From NCBI GenBank assembly GCA_910577365.1, contig CAJTMU010000072.1, forward strand, positions 1 to 11,822: 11,822 nucleotides of DNA, given 5' to 3'. The position numbers and the translations under genes are program-made. The DNA is from an uncultured Oscillospiraceae bacterium. GTDB lineage: Bacteria; Bacillota; Clostridia; Oscillospirales; Ruminococcaceae. Positions 1 to 6,289 of the stretch are shown here, one piece after another. A model generated the notes under the pieces. It saw nothing but the letters and a program-made list of their open reading frames with translations, ran no database searches and was not told the DNA's origin. Numbering within the stretch: position 1 is the stretch's first letter; each line of letters begins with the position of its first letter.

Positions 1-292
1 CCACGTTGTCGCGGCGACACACATAATCTATCCAACAATCTAGAACGATTTTATCATAAATCGTTCTGATATGATGCTCAACATAAATGTGAAGGTTTTT
101 AAGGGAGTTTCTTATCTCCGTTACCCTGTCAAAATCCAGCTCGCCGCTTTTAAGCGCCTCATTGCATACCTCAGTAGCATTTTCGACAAAATATGTCAAA
201 TCATACTCGCAGAAAGTCGTGAGCGTCTGGGGATAGCGCAGCAGGAAAATCTCGTTAGACGTTTTTCCAATAAGCCTTAAAACTCTTTCCAT
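1..292 (-). CDS. Hypothetical protein, 3' end beyond the window edge
   Basis: An open frame starts at ATG 292..290 and runs off the left edge without a stop, giving 97 codons. A good Shine-Dalgarno (AAAGGAA) lies 8 bases before the ATG. The visible product begins MERVLRLIGKTSNEIFLLRY and is mixed hydrophilic, probably largely helical. It has several aromatic residues, a histidine pair (HH around residues 73-74) and an arginine pair near the cut (CRRD, 92-95). There is no signal peptide or membrane helix in the visible part. It lies 21 bp after the stop of the upstream membrane protein gene, so it is very likely the third gene of that operon. I do not recognise the family. That it is coding rests on the clear start signal, the uninterrupted frame and the operon position. 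Confidence 0.72.
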   Translation of the reverse strand, partial: MERVLRLIGKTSNEIFLLRYPQTLTTFCEYDLTYFVENATEVCNEALKSGELDFDRVTEIRNSLKNLHIYVEHHIRTIYDKIVLDCWIDYVCRRDNV

Positions 293-313
293 CCCAACGG
301 TTCCTTTCACCCG

Positions 314-1189
314 CTATTCCGCTGTTGCGGTTTCGGCGGTATTATCCTTTGCTTCGGGAGATTCAGCGCTTCCCGGGTCAATCCCCGTAAACACGGGGGT
401 GCTTTCATTTTCGTTATCCTCAGTGGCTTTCTTCACTATGATCGGATTCTGCCTTATGCTTCCCTCAACGTCCAGTACCTCGGTCTGTACCCCATCAATA
501 ACGGATCTTGTCCAGAAAATAGGATCGTCGGACTTTCCGCCGTAGCTTGCGGTGTGTACATGCATACTCCCAAATACATTTTTGCACAGACCAAAAGGTA
601 TTTCAATGTCCTGCTCAGTCTCCTCAATATAATACGCAGCAGTGCGGCGCTCCCCGGGACGGTCAACATAACGAACTATGCGGTATTCACCAGAAGGCGA
701 AAGCTTCTCATAATCCGCGTCGCGCAAAGCCAGATCCAGACCCGTAACGGTCATTTTTCCCATAAAGAGATTTATCGCAATATAGGCGACAACTCCAATA
801 ACATACATCAGCAAGTAAAACGTGCCCAAAACCGTTTTTAGGGTTTCGTTTGCCGCATTAATAAAGAACATGGCAATGACCACCACAAGCGGGGGCAGTA
901 TAATATACCAGTTTCCAAAGCCGAAAATGACTATTGCAAATATTATAGGCGGCAGGATCATGCAGTTTATCATTGTAATTACCTGCTTGCGGCTTAAAAT
1001 CATCAGACCGAGAGCCGCAATGTTTACAAAAAGATACAATACAAAAAGGGAGGTTGCATTTTCAAACTCAAAATAGTATCCGAATGTAAGCCATGCAATC
1101 CACACCATAAGTCCTGTGTAGCCCCAGCAGGCAGCAGCTACTCCGCGCCTGAACCATACGTTTTTTAAAAATGCGACCAATTTGTCCAT
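314..1189 (-). CDS. Unrecognised integral membrane protein, five predicted helices plus soluble C-terminal domain
   Basis: 291 residues, ATG start, with AAAGGG about 9 bases upstream. Hydrophobic stretches at about 17-40, 45-65, 70-91, 94-111 and 121-143 predict five membrane helices after a short basic N-terminus (WFRR). Residues 145-255 form a soluble domain that includes SPSGEYRIVRY (164-174) and two tryptophan/tyrosine-containing strands. The last 35 residues are an acidic, S/T/E/P-rich tail that looks disordered. With N-in topology (basic N-terminus) and five helices, the C-terminal domain would lie outside the cell; this is inference. The pattern SP-x-G-x-Y in a domain after membrane helices resembles several uncharacterised Firmicute families, but I cannot name one. 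It starts 30 bp after the exported protein gene and is followed 21 bp later by a third gene, so it is probably in an operon. Function unknown. Confidence 0.85.
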   Translation of the reverse strand: MDKLVAFLKNVWFRRGVAAACWGYTGLMVWIAWLTFGYYFEFENATSLFVLYLFVNIAALGLMILSRKQVITMINCMILPPIIFAIVIFGFGNWYIILPPLVVVIAMFFINAANETLKTVLGTFYLLMYVIGVVAYIAINLFMGKMTVTGLDLALRDADYEKLSPSGEYRIVRYVDRPGERRTAAYYIEETEQDIEIPFGLCKNVFGSMHVHTASYGGKSDDPIFWTRSVIDGVQTEVLDVEGSIRQNPIIVKKATEDNENESTPVFTGIDPGSAESPEAKDNTAETATAE

Positions 1190-1219
1190 GAAGCATATCC
1201 CTTTCTGTAAGATAAAATA

Positions 1220-2098
1220 TTAGTAATACTTTTTCTTTTTATAAATCAGATAACCTACTACAATACCCGCAACCACTACGGCAGCGGCAACAATAATGAC
1301 AATAAACACCATTGCCGTGGATTTTTCCGTCTGCTCGCTCACATTAAGATCGATATCTGCGTAATTGATTGAGGTGGAAGCCGCGGAAGCGGTCTGTATA
1401 GAAGTTGACACCGTGGAGGAAGTGTCAGAAATATCCGAAGTTGTATCGGGCGCAGGAGTACTACTCACCGCAGGGGTGCTTGTCTGCGGAGTTTCTGTGT
1501 CTGAGCTTTCCGGAGCGAATGACTCAACGGTAGGCTCTGCTGCCGCATCTCCATCGGATATCCTAAAATTTTTAAGTGTGACCTTAACGGAACCCTGCGG
1601 CTGCACTCCCCAGTTTGAGCGGGTCTGAAACAGCAGTCTTAGCGGCTCGTTCTTTTGAAAATAATGATAAAAATGTTCTCCCGTTTCGGTTATGGTCACC
1701 CAATCATTGTATTTCAGCTTAGTGAATTTAGAAGGATTTATCCAAGTCCACTTGCTGTCAAAGCCGATTATATAGCCTATTACGTCCGCGCCTTCGGTAT
1801 CCAGCCGCACATCTACCGACACCGTAACGTTCGGGTCGTTCCAGAATTCAGCGTCGATATACTCGTTGAACAGCACGCATCTCACCGACATACCCGGGTC
1901 TACTTCCGCATCACCCAGCTCCTTTTCGATGGATATCTCCGTACCGTCAATATCATAGGTGTCCGCCTCTATTTCATCAACAAGCGTAGCATCATCAAAA
2001 GCATACACGAATTCCTCCGCAGATACGCCCGATGTTACTGCTGATGCGGTAAGCGCCGCGGCAGCAAGCGAAACAAACCTAAAAAACATTTTTTTCAA
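1220..2098 (-). CDS. Exported, C-terminally membrane-anchored protein with a probable beta-sandwich ectodomain
   Basis: 292 residues from a TTG start at 2098..2096. I chose TTG because GGAGGGG (2111..2105) lies 6 bases before it, at ideal spacing; the next ATG, three codons on, would be 15 bases away. It gives a classic signal peptide: basic MKKMFFR, a hydrophobic core at 8-23 and a signal peptidase I site after VSA (27). Residues 28-183 alternate hydrophobic and polar residues with several tryptophans (86, 118, 120, 133, 163) and end in VKVTLKNFRISDG, which is reminiscent of galactose-binding-like or carbohydrate-binding modules. Residues 186-261 are an S/T/P-rich linker of the kind that spans a cell wall. 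Residues 262-286 are a membrane helix, followed by KKKKYY at the cytoplasmic end. There is no LPxTG motif, so anchoring is by the helix rather than sortase. The ligand is unknown. It is the first gene of its operon, with its own promoter. Confidence 0.85.
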   Translation of the reverse strand: MKKMFFRFVSLAAAALTASAVTSGVSAEEFVYAFDDATLVDEIEADTYDIDGTEISIEKELGDAEVDPGMSVRCVLFNEYIDAEFWNDPNVTVSVDVRLDTEGADVIGYIIGFDSKWTWINPSKFTKLKYNDWVTITETGEHFYHYFQKNEPLRLLFQTRSNWGVQPQGSVKVTLKNFRISDGDAAAEPTVESFAPESSDTETPQTSTPAVSSTPAPDTTSDISDTSSTVSTSIQTASAASTSINYADIDLNVSEQTEKSTAMVFIVIIVAAAVVVAGIVVGYLIYKKKKYY

Positions 2099-2111
2099 TT
2101 CAAACCCCTCC
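2099..2111 (-). promoter_or_regulatory. Ribosome binding site that fixes a TTG start
   Basis: GGAGGGG at 2111..2105 is strongly complementary to the 16S 3' end. It is 6 bases from TTG 2098..2096 but 15 from the in-frame ATG 2089..2087. This decides the start of the exported protein gene in favour of TTG. Confidence 0.75.
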
Positions 2112-2117
2112 GCTCTG

Positions 2118-2138
2118 TATCGGTCTGCCTCACCGATA
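2118..2138 (-). promoter_or_regulatory. Leader stem-loop before the exported protein gene
   Basis: TATCGGT (2118-2124) and ACCGATA (2132-2138) form a perfect 7-bp stem around a 7-base loop. In the transcript the hairpin lies inside the predicted 5' leader, 6 bases before the Shine-Dalgarno. It is not followed by a T run on either strand, so it does not look like a terminator. It could stabilise the mRNA or affect ribosome access; a regulatory role is inference only. Confidence 0.4.
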
Positions 2139-2159
2139 AAAAAATCTTCACACATAATT

Positions 2160-2188
2160 ATTGTATAACATATTTTTAAAAAATTCAA
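2160..2188 (-). promoter_or_regulatory. SigA-type promoter of the exported protein operon
   Basis: On the minus strand, TTGAAT (2188..2183) and TACAAT (2165..2160) are separated by 17 bases, each one or two bases from consensus. The predicted transcription start near 2153 gives a leader of about 55 nt containing the hairpin and Shine-Dalgarno. The promoter lies in AT-rich DNA downstream of the ftsZ terminator, so this operon is probably transcribed independently of ftsZ. Confidence 0.6.
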
Positions 2189-2318
2189 TACCTTTTATAA
2201 ATTTTATACAGTTTCCTTATGTAATAACTGTAAATAATAAGCCTTTTAAACACATTCGCATTTGATATATAAGCTTATTCATTCTTTCAATTATAATTTA
2301 ATAATCTTTTAATTATTC

Positions 2319-2354
2319 AAACAAACGGAAATCCGAACGCTTGTCCGGATTTCC
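2319..2354 (-). terminator. Intrinsic terminator of ftsZ and the dcw operon
   Basis: A perfect 9-bp inverted repeat, GGAAATCCG (2327-2335) and CGGATTTCC (2346-2354), with a 10-base loop begins 18 bp after the ftsZ stop. On the minus strand it is followed by the T-rich tract GTTTGTTTG. The stem, loop size and U-rich tail fit rho-independent termination of leftward transcription. The rest of the 274-bp gap down to 2099 is AT-rich and shows no gene. Confidence 0.75.
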
Positions 2355-2372
2355 AAATAATTTCTCCGAAAA

Positions 2373-3527
2373 TTAGTAGTCCCTGTTGTCACCGTTATTA
2401 AATAAATTCAACAAACGATCCACGTCTGTTGAGTTATCGAAACTTCCGCTTTGAGAGTATGTATCGGCTGCGGGAGCAGGCTCGGAAACATTTTGCGGCT
2501 CAACAGGCTTCTCAATGGTCTCATATTGTACGGAACTTCCCTCTATGAAATCCGTGGCAAATACAATTACCGATATCTCATCATCCTCAAGAGATTCATC
2601 AAATACAAGACCCGCCTTATACTGGGCCTCCTCGTTAAATTTCTGCGTGATCTCCGTAGCAACGTTGTCGAACTCGTCCAGCGAAAAGGATTTGGGAACG
2701 CTGATATTGATAAGCCCTCTTCTCGCACCCATAATGGAGGTTTCAAGCAGCGGGCTGTTGAGCACCACGTCCACCGCGTCCGCGACACGGTTGTCACCTT
2801 TACCCTGACCAATAGCCATATGTGCGATACCGGACTGTCTTAATGCCATGCATACGTCCGCAAAGTCCACATTGACATAGCCCTCAACGCTAAGCAGGGT
2901 AATTACACCCAGCACTGCCTTGCACAGAACATCGTCCACCGCCTTGAAAGCGTCGTTTAAGGTCAGTTTGCTGTTTGACATCTGCTTTACCTTTTCATTG
3001 GGTATGACAATAAGAGCGTCGACATACTGCTTCATCTCCGCGATGCCCTTAAGAGCCTGATTCATTTTAGTAGCCCCTTCAAAGGCAAATGGTTTTGTAA
3101 CAACGCCGACAGTTAGTATGCCTTTTTCCTTTGCAACGGAAGCGACAATGGGAGCTGCACCCGTACCCGTACCGCCGCCCATGCCTGCGGCAACAAATAT
3201 CATGGAAACACCTTCCATGACAGCCTCAATCTCCTCGCGGCTCTCCTCCGCGGACTGCTTTCCTATCGCGGGATTATTTCCCGCGCCGCGGCCCTTGGTG
3301 GTTTTTCTGCCGAGCTGGATACGTTTCATCTTGCTGCCGTCTTTATTTCTCAGTGCACATACATCTGTATTGGCAACGACGTACTCCACGTCTTTCACAT
3401 CGCTGTCCACCATATGCGCAACGGCATTTCCGCCGCCGCCGCCGACGCCGAACACCATAATTTTGGTATCACTGATGAAATCTTCCATCTCAAACCCATC
3501 ATCGTTCTTTTCAACCGCGAAAGCCAT
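2373..3527 (-). CDS. ftsZ: Cell division protein FtsZ
   Basis: 384 residues, normal length. Tubulin-like GTPase that polymerises into the Z-ring at mid-cell and recruits the divisome. The N-terminal nucleotide loop GVGGGGGNAV is at 27-36. The tubulin signature GGGTGTG is at 117-123, and the catalytic T7 loop NVDFAD is at 219-224. AGGAGG with 7-base spacing fixes the ATG. After the GTPase core (to about 330) comes a short linker of about 35 residues rich in E, P and S, then the C-terminal peptide. That peptide reads VDRLLNLFNNGDNRDY and lacks the usual IPxFLR core that binds FtsA, SepF or other anchors. The usual GLGAG in the GTP-binding region is GRGAG (79-83). ftsZ is the last dcw gene here, has its own strong promoter and is followed by a terminator. 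No ftsA precedes it. Identification is certain. Confidence 0.98.
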   Translation of the reverse strand: MAFAVEKNDDGFEMEDFISDTKIMVFGVGGGGGNAVAHMVDSDVKDVEYVVANTDVCALRNKDGSKMKRIQLGRKTTKGRGAGNNPAIGKQSAEESREEIEAVMEGVSMIFVAAGMGGGTGTGAAPIVASVAKEKGILTVGVVTKPFAFEGATKMNQALKGIAEMKQYVDALIVIPNEKVKQMSNSKLTLNDAFKAVDDVLCKAVLGVITLLSVEGYVNVDFADVCMALRQSGIAHMAIGQGKGDNRVADAVDVVLNSPLLETSIMGARRGLINISVPKSFSLDEFDNVATEITQKFNEEAQYKAGLVFDESLEDDEISVIVFATDFIEGSSVQYETIEKPVEPQNVSEPAPAADTYSQSGSFDNSTDVDRLLNLFNNGDNRDY

Positions 3528-3602
3528 TTTTTATCCTCCTAAAAATTTCAAAATCCATATATCAAATCGACTTATCGTTATCTTTAACAAACATCTCTTA
3601 TC

Positions 3603-3631
3603 ATTATAACAGAAACGAAATAAAATTTCAA
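3603..3631 (-). promoter_or_regulatory. Strong SigA promoter of ftsZ with extended -10
   Basis: On the minus strand, TTGAAA (3631..3626) and a perfect TATAAT (3608..3603) are 17 bases apart. The -10 is preceded by TGT, matching the extended -10 TGn element. The predicted start near 3596 gives a leader of about 68 nt. It lies in the 197-bp gap between divIB and ftsZ, so FtsZ can be made independently of, and at a higher level than, the upstream wall genes. Confidence 0.8.
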
Positions 3632-3633
3632 CC

Positions 3634-3649
3634 GTTTTTTTAAAAAAAC
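3634..3649 (-). promoter_or_regulatory. T7A7 dyad next to the ftsZ -35 box (possible UP element)
   Basis: GTTTTTTTAAAAAAAC is a perfect 16-bp dyad ending 2 bp upstream of the ftsZ -35 hexamer, where an A/T-rich UP element that binds the RNA polymerase alpha C-terminal domain would sit. Its T run can also serve as the tail of the weak divIB stem-loop. Function is inferred from position and composition. Confidence 0.45.
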
Positions 3650-3672
3650 TATCTCATTTCACGCAGCGATAG
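3642..3672 (-). terminator. Possible weak terminator after divIB
   Basis: On the minus strand, CTATC (3672..3668) can pair with GATAG (3653..3649) over a 14-base loop, followed at once by seven Ts. The stem is only 5 bp and AT-rich, so termination is probably partial at most, leaving some read-through from the dcw operon into ftsZ. Confidence 0.25.
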
Positions 3673-3724
3673 GATTTATGGCGGAAAATGGCAGCAAGGC
3701 ATGTCTGACAAATATCATCAGTTT

Positions 3725-4894
3725 CTATTCAGTATTCGACGCTTCCACCGAAGCAGTTTCAGATGAAGGCTCGTCCGTTGCCTCCGCGGTTTCGGAGGGA
3801 GGAGCTATCGGCTGCGGATTTTCTCCTATATTATTGTTGCGTACTGCCACCACCTCGGGATTTGTGAGCAGTATGGTGACCTCCTCAGTGGGTGAAATTT
3901 CCTCTTTGATAATTGCCGCGCCAACGGTAAGCTTGGATTCGATATCTGTTATATTGCCAATCTCAAGCGTTATTCTGTTGTCGTAAAGTATTTTGATGTC
4001 AAATCTGTCGGTCAGGTCTATTTCCGTTATTTTCGTCAACCCTGCCTTTTCGGCAGCGGTCATTATTTCTGCTGGGGCGTTGTTTTTTACGTCTATAACG
4101 GATTTCAACCGCACGCCAACCTCAATGCTCTCCGCCTCAAAGCCCCTTACCGTTACCAATCCGTCCGCGGCGCTGTGCTCCAATATCTTCCCGTTGCGTG
4201 AAACCGCCGCGGTAACGCCGTCCTGATAAACGCAGAACCACTTTTCCGCCTCGGTAACGGTTATAATTATCCTTGTCGGGTATTTTTTGGTAACCTTTGC
4301 CATATCAATATAAGCAAGAGAGGAAATTATATTTTCCTCTGCTTTGGCGGCATCAATATGCAGCAGGTTTTCCCCTGTCTTTATTCCCGACGCGGCGACT
4401 ATTTCCTCCGCGGTATATCGCTCAAATCCCTCAGACTCAATAGATGAGCAGTTGAATAACAGTGTATTCGCAAGTACCACAAACACAACGATTATCACAA
4501 CACCCGCCATCAGGTAGTACAAAATGTAGTTTCCGACTCGACGCCGCCTTTTCGGCAGGTTGAAGTTTCTAACGTTCATCGCCTTTTTTACAGCACGCGA
4601 CGAATGCGGATTTACGGGTACCGCTGGTTTTTTAGCGTTTTGCAGTTTATCAGATTTGGGAGTCTTTGGTTTTTTTTGCGGCTTACGGGCATGGGCGTTT
4701 TCAGTTCTATAATTGGATTTTGACGGCGGAGATTTGGGCACGGAATTTGCCGATTTCGGCAAACGGGAATCCCCCGCGGGACGCGGCTTCGCCGTTCCCT
4801 CGGGAACACTGGGGATTTCCCCACGGTATGCCGACTGCGTTTTTTTCTTTCCACGCGGCTTGCTGTTACCTTTTTTCGCCCTTTTCTCAGCCAT
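3725..4894 (-). CDS. divIB: Cell division protein DivIB/FtsQ
   Basis: 389 residues. Bitopic divisome protein that, with FtsL and DivIC, scaffolds and regulates septal wall synthesis by FtsW and its partner transpeptidase. Residues 1-119 are a long cytoplasmic tail rich in K, R, P and S. Residues 121-146 are the single membrane helix, preceded by KRRRR. Residues 148-217 match the FtsQ-type POTRA domain (GFERYTAEEIVAASGIKTGE, then YPTRIIITVTE). Residues 218-350 form the beta domain. The last 35 or so residues are an acidic S/T/E/P tail. The start follows AAAGGAAG at about 7-9 bases. It lies 30 bp after murA. DivIB proteins are divergent, so the call rests on topology, the POTRA region and position in the cluster between murA and ftsZ. 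Confidence 0.92.
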   Translation of the reverse strand: MAEKRAKKGNSKPRGKKKTQSAYRGEIPSVPEGTAKPRPAGDSRLPKSANSVPKSPPSKSNYRTENAHARKPQKKPKTPKSDKLQNAKKPAVPVNPHSSRAVKKAMNVRNFNLPKRRRRVGNYILYYLMAGVVIIVVFVVLANTLLFNCSSIESEGFERYTAEEIVAASGIKTGENLLHIDAAKAEENIISSLAYIDMAKVTKKYPTRIIITVTEAEKWFCVYQDGVTAAVSRNGKILEHSAADGLVTVRGFEAESIEVGVRLKSVIDVKNNAPAEIMTAAEKAGLTKITEIDLTDRFDIKILYDNRITLEIGNITDIESKLTVGAAIIKEEISPTEEVTILLTNPEVVAVRNNNIGENPQPIAPPSETAEATDEPSSETASVEASNTE

Positions 4895-4924
4895 TTTTTC
4901 ACTTCCTTTATTTTGGAAACACAG

Positions 4925-6190
4925 TTATACCCTGCGTATATCCGCTCCCACCGACCGCAAAGCGGATTCTATGCTCTCATAACCTCTGTCGATATAACAC
5001 AGACCGCTTATTTCACTCGTACCCTCCGCAGCAAGCGCTGCGGTTACAAGAGCTGCTCCGCCGCGAAGCTCCGCAGCGCACAGCTTTGCTCCGGAGAGGG
5101 ATTTAACGCCCTCCACTATCGCAACTCTGCCCTCAACCTTAATCTGCGCCCCCAAGCGCATTAGCTCCGCAGCGTGACGGAATCGGTTTTCAAAAATAGT
5201 TTCCACAAACACCGAAGTTCCCTCTGCCGTGGCGCAAAGTGCAGTAAAAAGTGACTGTATGTCTGTGGGGAAGCCCGGATAGGGCATGGTTCTTATTGTG
5301 GGAGGCGCAGACAGCTGTTTTTTGCAGCTTATAAACAGCTTCCCACCGCCATAAGCGTAGGTGCGGCAGCCCATAGCCTCCAGCACCTGTATGAAAGCGG
5401 TCATATGTGACGGCTCACAGTGCGTGAGAATAAGCTCGCCGCGCGTAATCGCTGCAGCGCAGAGGTAAGTTCCCGCAACTATCCTGTCGGGGATAACGCT
5501 GTGCTCCGAAGGCTCAAGGCGCTCTGTTCCCTCAATGACTATGACTCCGTCGCCTGCGCCGCTTATCTTCGCTCCGCATTTTGTGAGATATTCCGCCAGA
5601 TCGCATATTTCCGGTTCTCTTGCCGCGTTATGTATTTCGGTAACTCCGTTTGCGGTTGCCGCCGCAAGCAGTATATTTTCAGTTGCTCCAACCGAGGGGA
5701 ATGAAAGCGTTATCCTCGCACCCTTCAGTCCGCTCGGCGCGGAGCAGCTAAGATATCCGTGCTCCTCCGTAATTACCGCGCCCATCTGCCGCAGCGCCGA
5801 AACGTGCAGATCAATGGGTCTTGCGCCAAGCTCGCAGCCACCGGGGAACGACAGTCGGCACCTCCCCGTCCGCCCAAGCACAGCGCCCAGAAATACAATG
5901 CTTGATCTCATTTCCCTCATGAGATTTTCGGGTATCTCACTGCCGCTGACGTTTGTCGCGTCTACGCACACCGTGCTTCCGGAGCGCGAGCATCTGCACC
6001 CCAAGCAGGTCAGTATCCTGCATGCTGCGTCCACATCTGTAAGCCGCGGGCAGTTGTGCAAAATGCTTTCCCCATGAGCCAGCACCGCGGCGGACAGCAG
6101 CGGCAGCGCGCTGTTTTTCGCCCCATGTACCTCAAGCTCACCCTCTATCCTCTTTCCGCCGTTTACCACCAGCACCTGTCGGTTATCCAT
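4925..6190 (-). CDS. murA: UDP-N-acetylglucosamine 1-carboxyvinyltransferase MurA
   Basis: 421 residues, full length for the family. Cytosolic enzyme that transfers enolpyruvate from PEP to UDP-GlcNAc, the first committed step of peptidoglycan precursor synthesis. Substrate loop GAKNSALPLL at 23-32 carries Lys25. The catalytic Cys119 lies in PGGCELGARPID (the residue fosfomycin alkylates; Asp instead would mean natural resistance). PTDIQ (308-312) carries the conserved Asp310, ENRFRH is at 334-339, and DRGYE (401-405) carries Arg402. AAGGAG with 8-base spacing supports the ATG. The protein has about 18 cysteines, with five between 57 and 75, which is unusual. It sits between murG and divIB, a place where B. 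subtilis has murB. Firmicutes often carry two murA paralogues; I cannot tell whether this is the main one. Confidence 0.97.
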   Translation of the reverse strand: MDNRQVLVVNGGKRIEGELEVHGAKNSALPLLSAAVLAHGESILHNCPRLTDVDAACRILTCLGCRCSRSGSTVCVDATNVSGSEIPENLMREMRSSIVFLGAVLGRTGRCRLSFPGGCELGARPIDLHVSALRQMGAVITEEHGYLSCSAPSGLKGARITLSFPSVGATENILLAAATANGVTEIHNAAREPEICDLAEYLTKCGAKISGAGDGVIVIEGTERLEPSEHSVIPDRIVAGTYLCAAAITRGELILTHCEPSHMTAFIQVLEAMGCRTYAYGGGKLFISCKKQLSAPPTIRTMPYPGFPTDIQSLFTALCATAEGTSVFVETIFENRFRHAAELMRLGAQIKVEGRVAIVEGVKSLSGAKLCAAELRGGAALVTAALAAEGTSEISGLCYIDRGYESIESALRSVGADIRRV

Positions 6191-6289
6191 ACACTCATCT
6201 CCTTGAACATAATCTATGCATTATAGTATGTCAAAGAGCGATGTTGTGTGCATTTCGGCGGCAATTAACCGTAGACGGGAATTTGACAG

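Noticed and set aside
71..280. Plus-strand open frame of 69 codons at the left edge
   Set aside because: The opposite strand has a longer open frame with a good ribosome site and operon spacing, so this is taken as its shadow.
1340..1545. Low-complexity S/T/P-coding stretch as a DNA tandem repeat
   Set aside because: No fixed repeat unit is visible; it is a compositionally biased linker in the exported protein.
2099..2188. A start at ATG 2188 that would lengthen the exported protein by 30 residues
   Set aside because: It overlaps the predicted promoter, has no good Shine-Dalgarno, and would bury a textbook signal peptide; TTG 2098 has GGAGGGG at ideal spacing.
2269..2278. ATAAGCTTAT palindrome as an operator
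   Set aside because: It is short and AT-rich, lies more than 70 bp upstream of the promoter, and has no second copy nearby.
3118..3609. Plus-strand open frame of 163 codons opposite ftsZ, and similar long plus-strand frames opposite murA (5535-6077), mraY (9601-10062) and murF (10511-10987)
   Set aside because: All lie antisense to certain housekeeping genes, show no recognisable motifs, and arise from codon bias of the true strand.
6220..6234. TTGACA (6234..6229) and TATAAT (6225..6220) before murA
   Set aside because: They are only 3 bp apart, so they cannot form one promoter. TTGACA with TATGTT at 17 bp would start transcription inside the Shine-Dalgarno.
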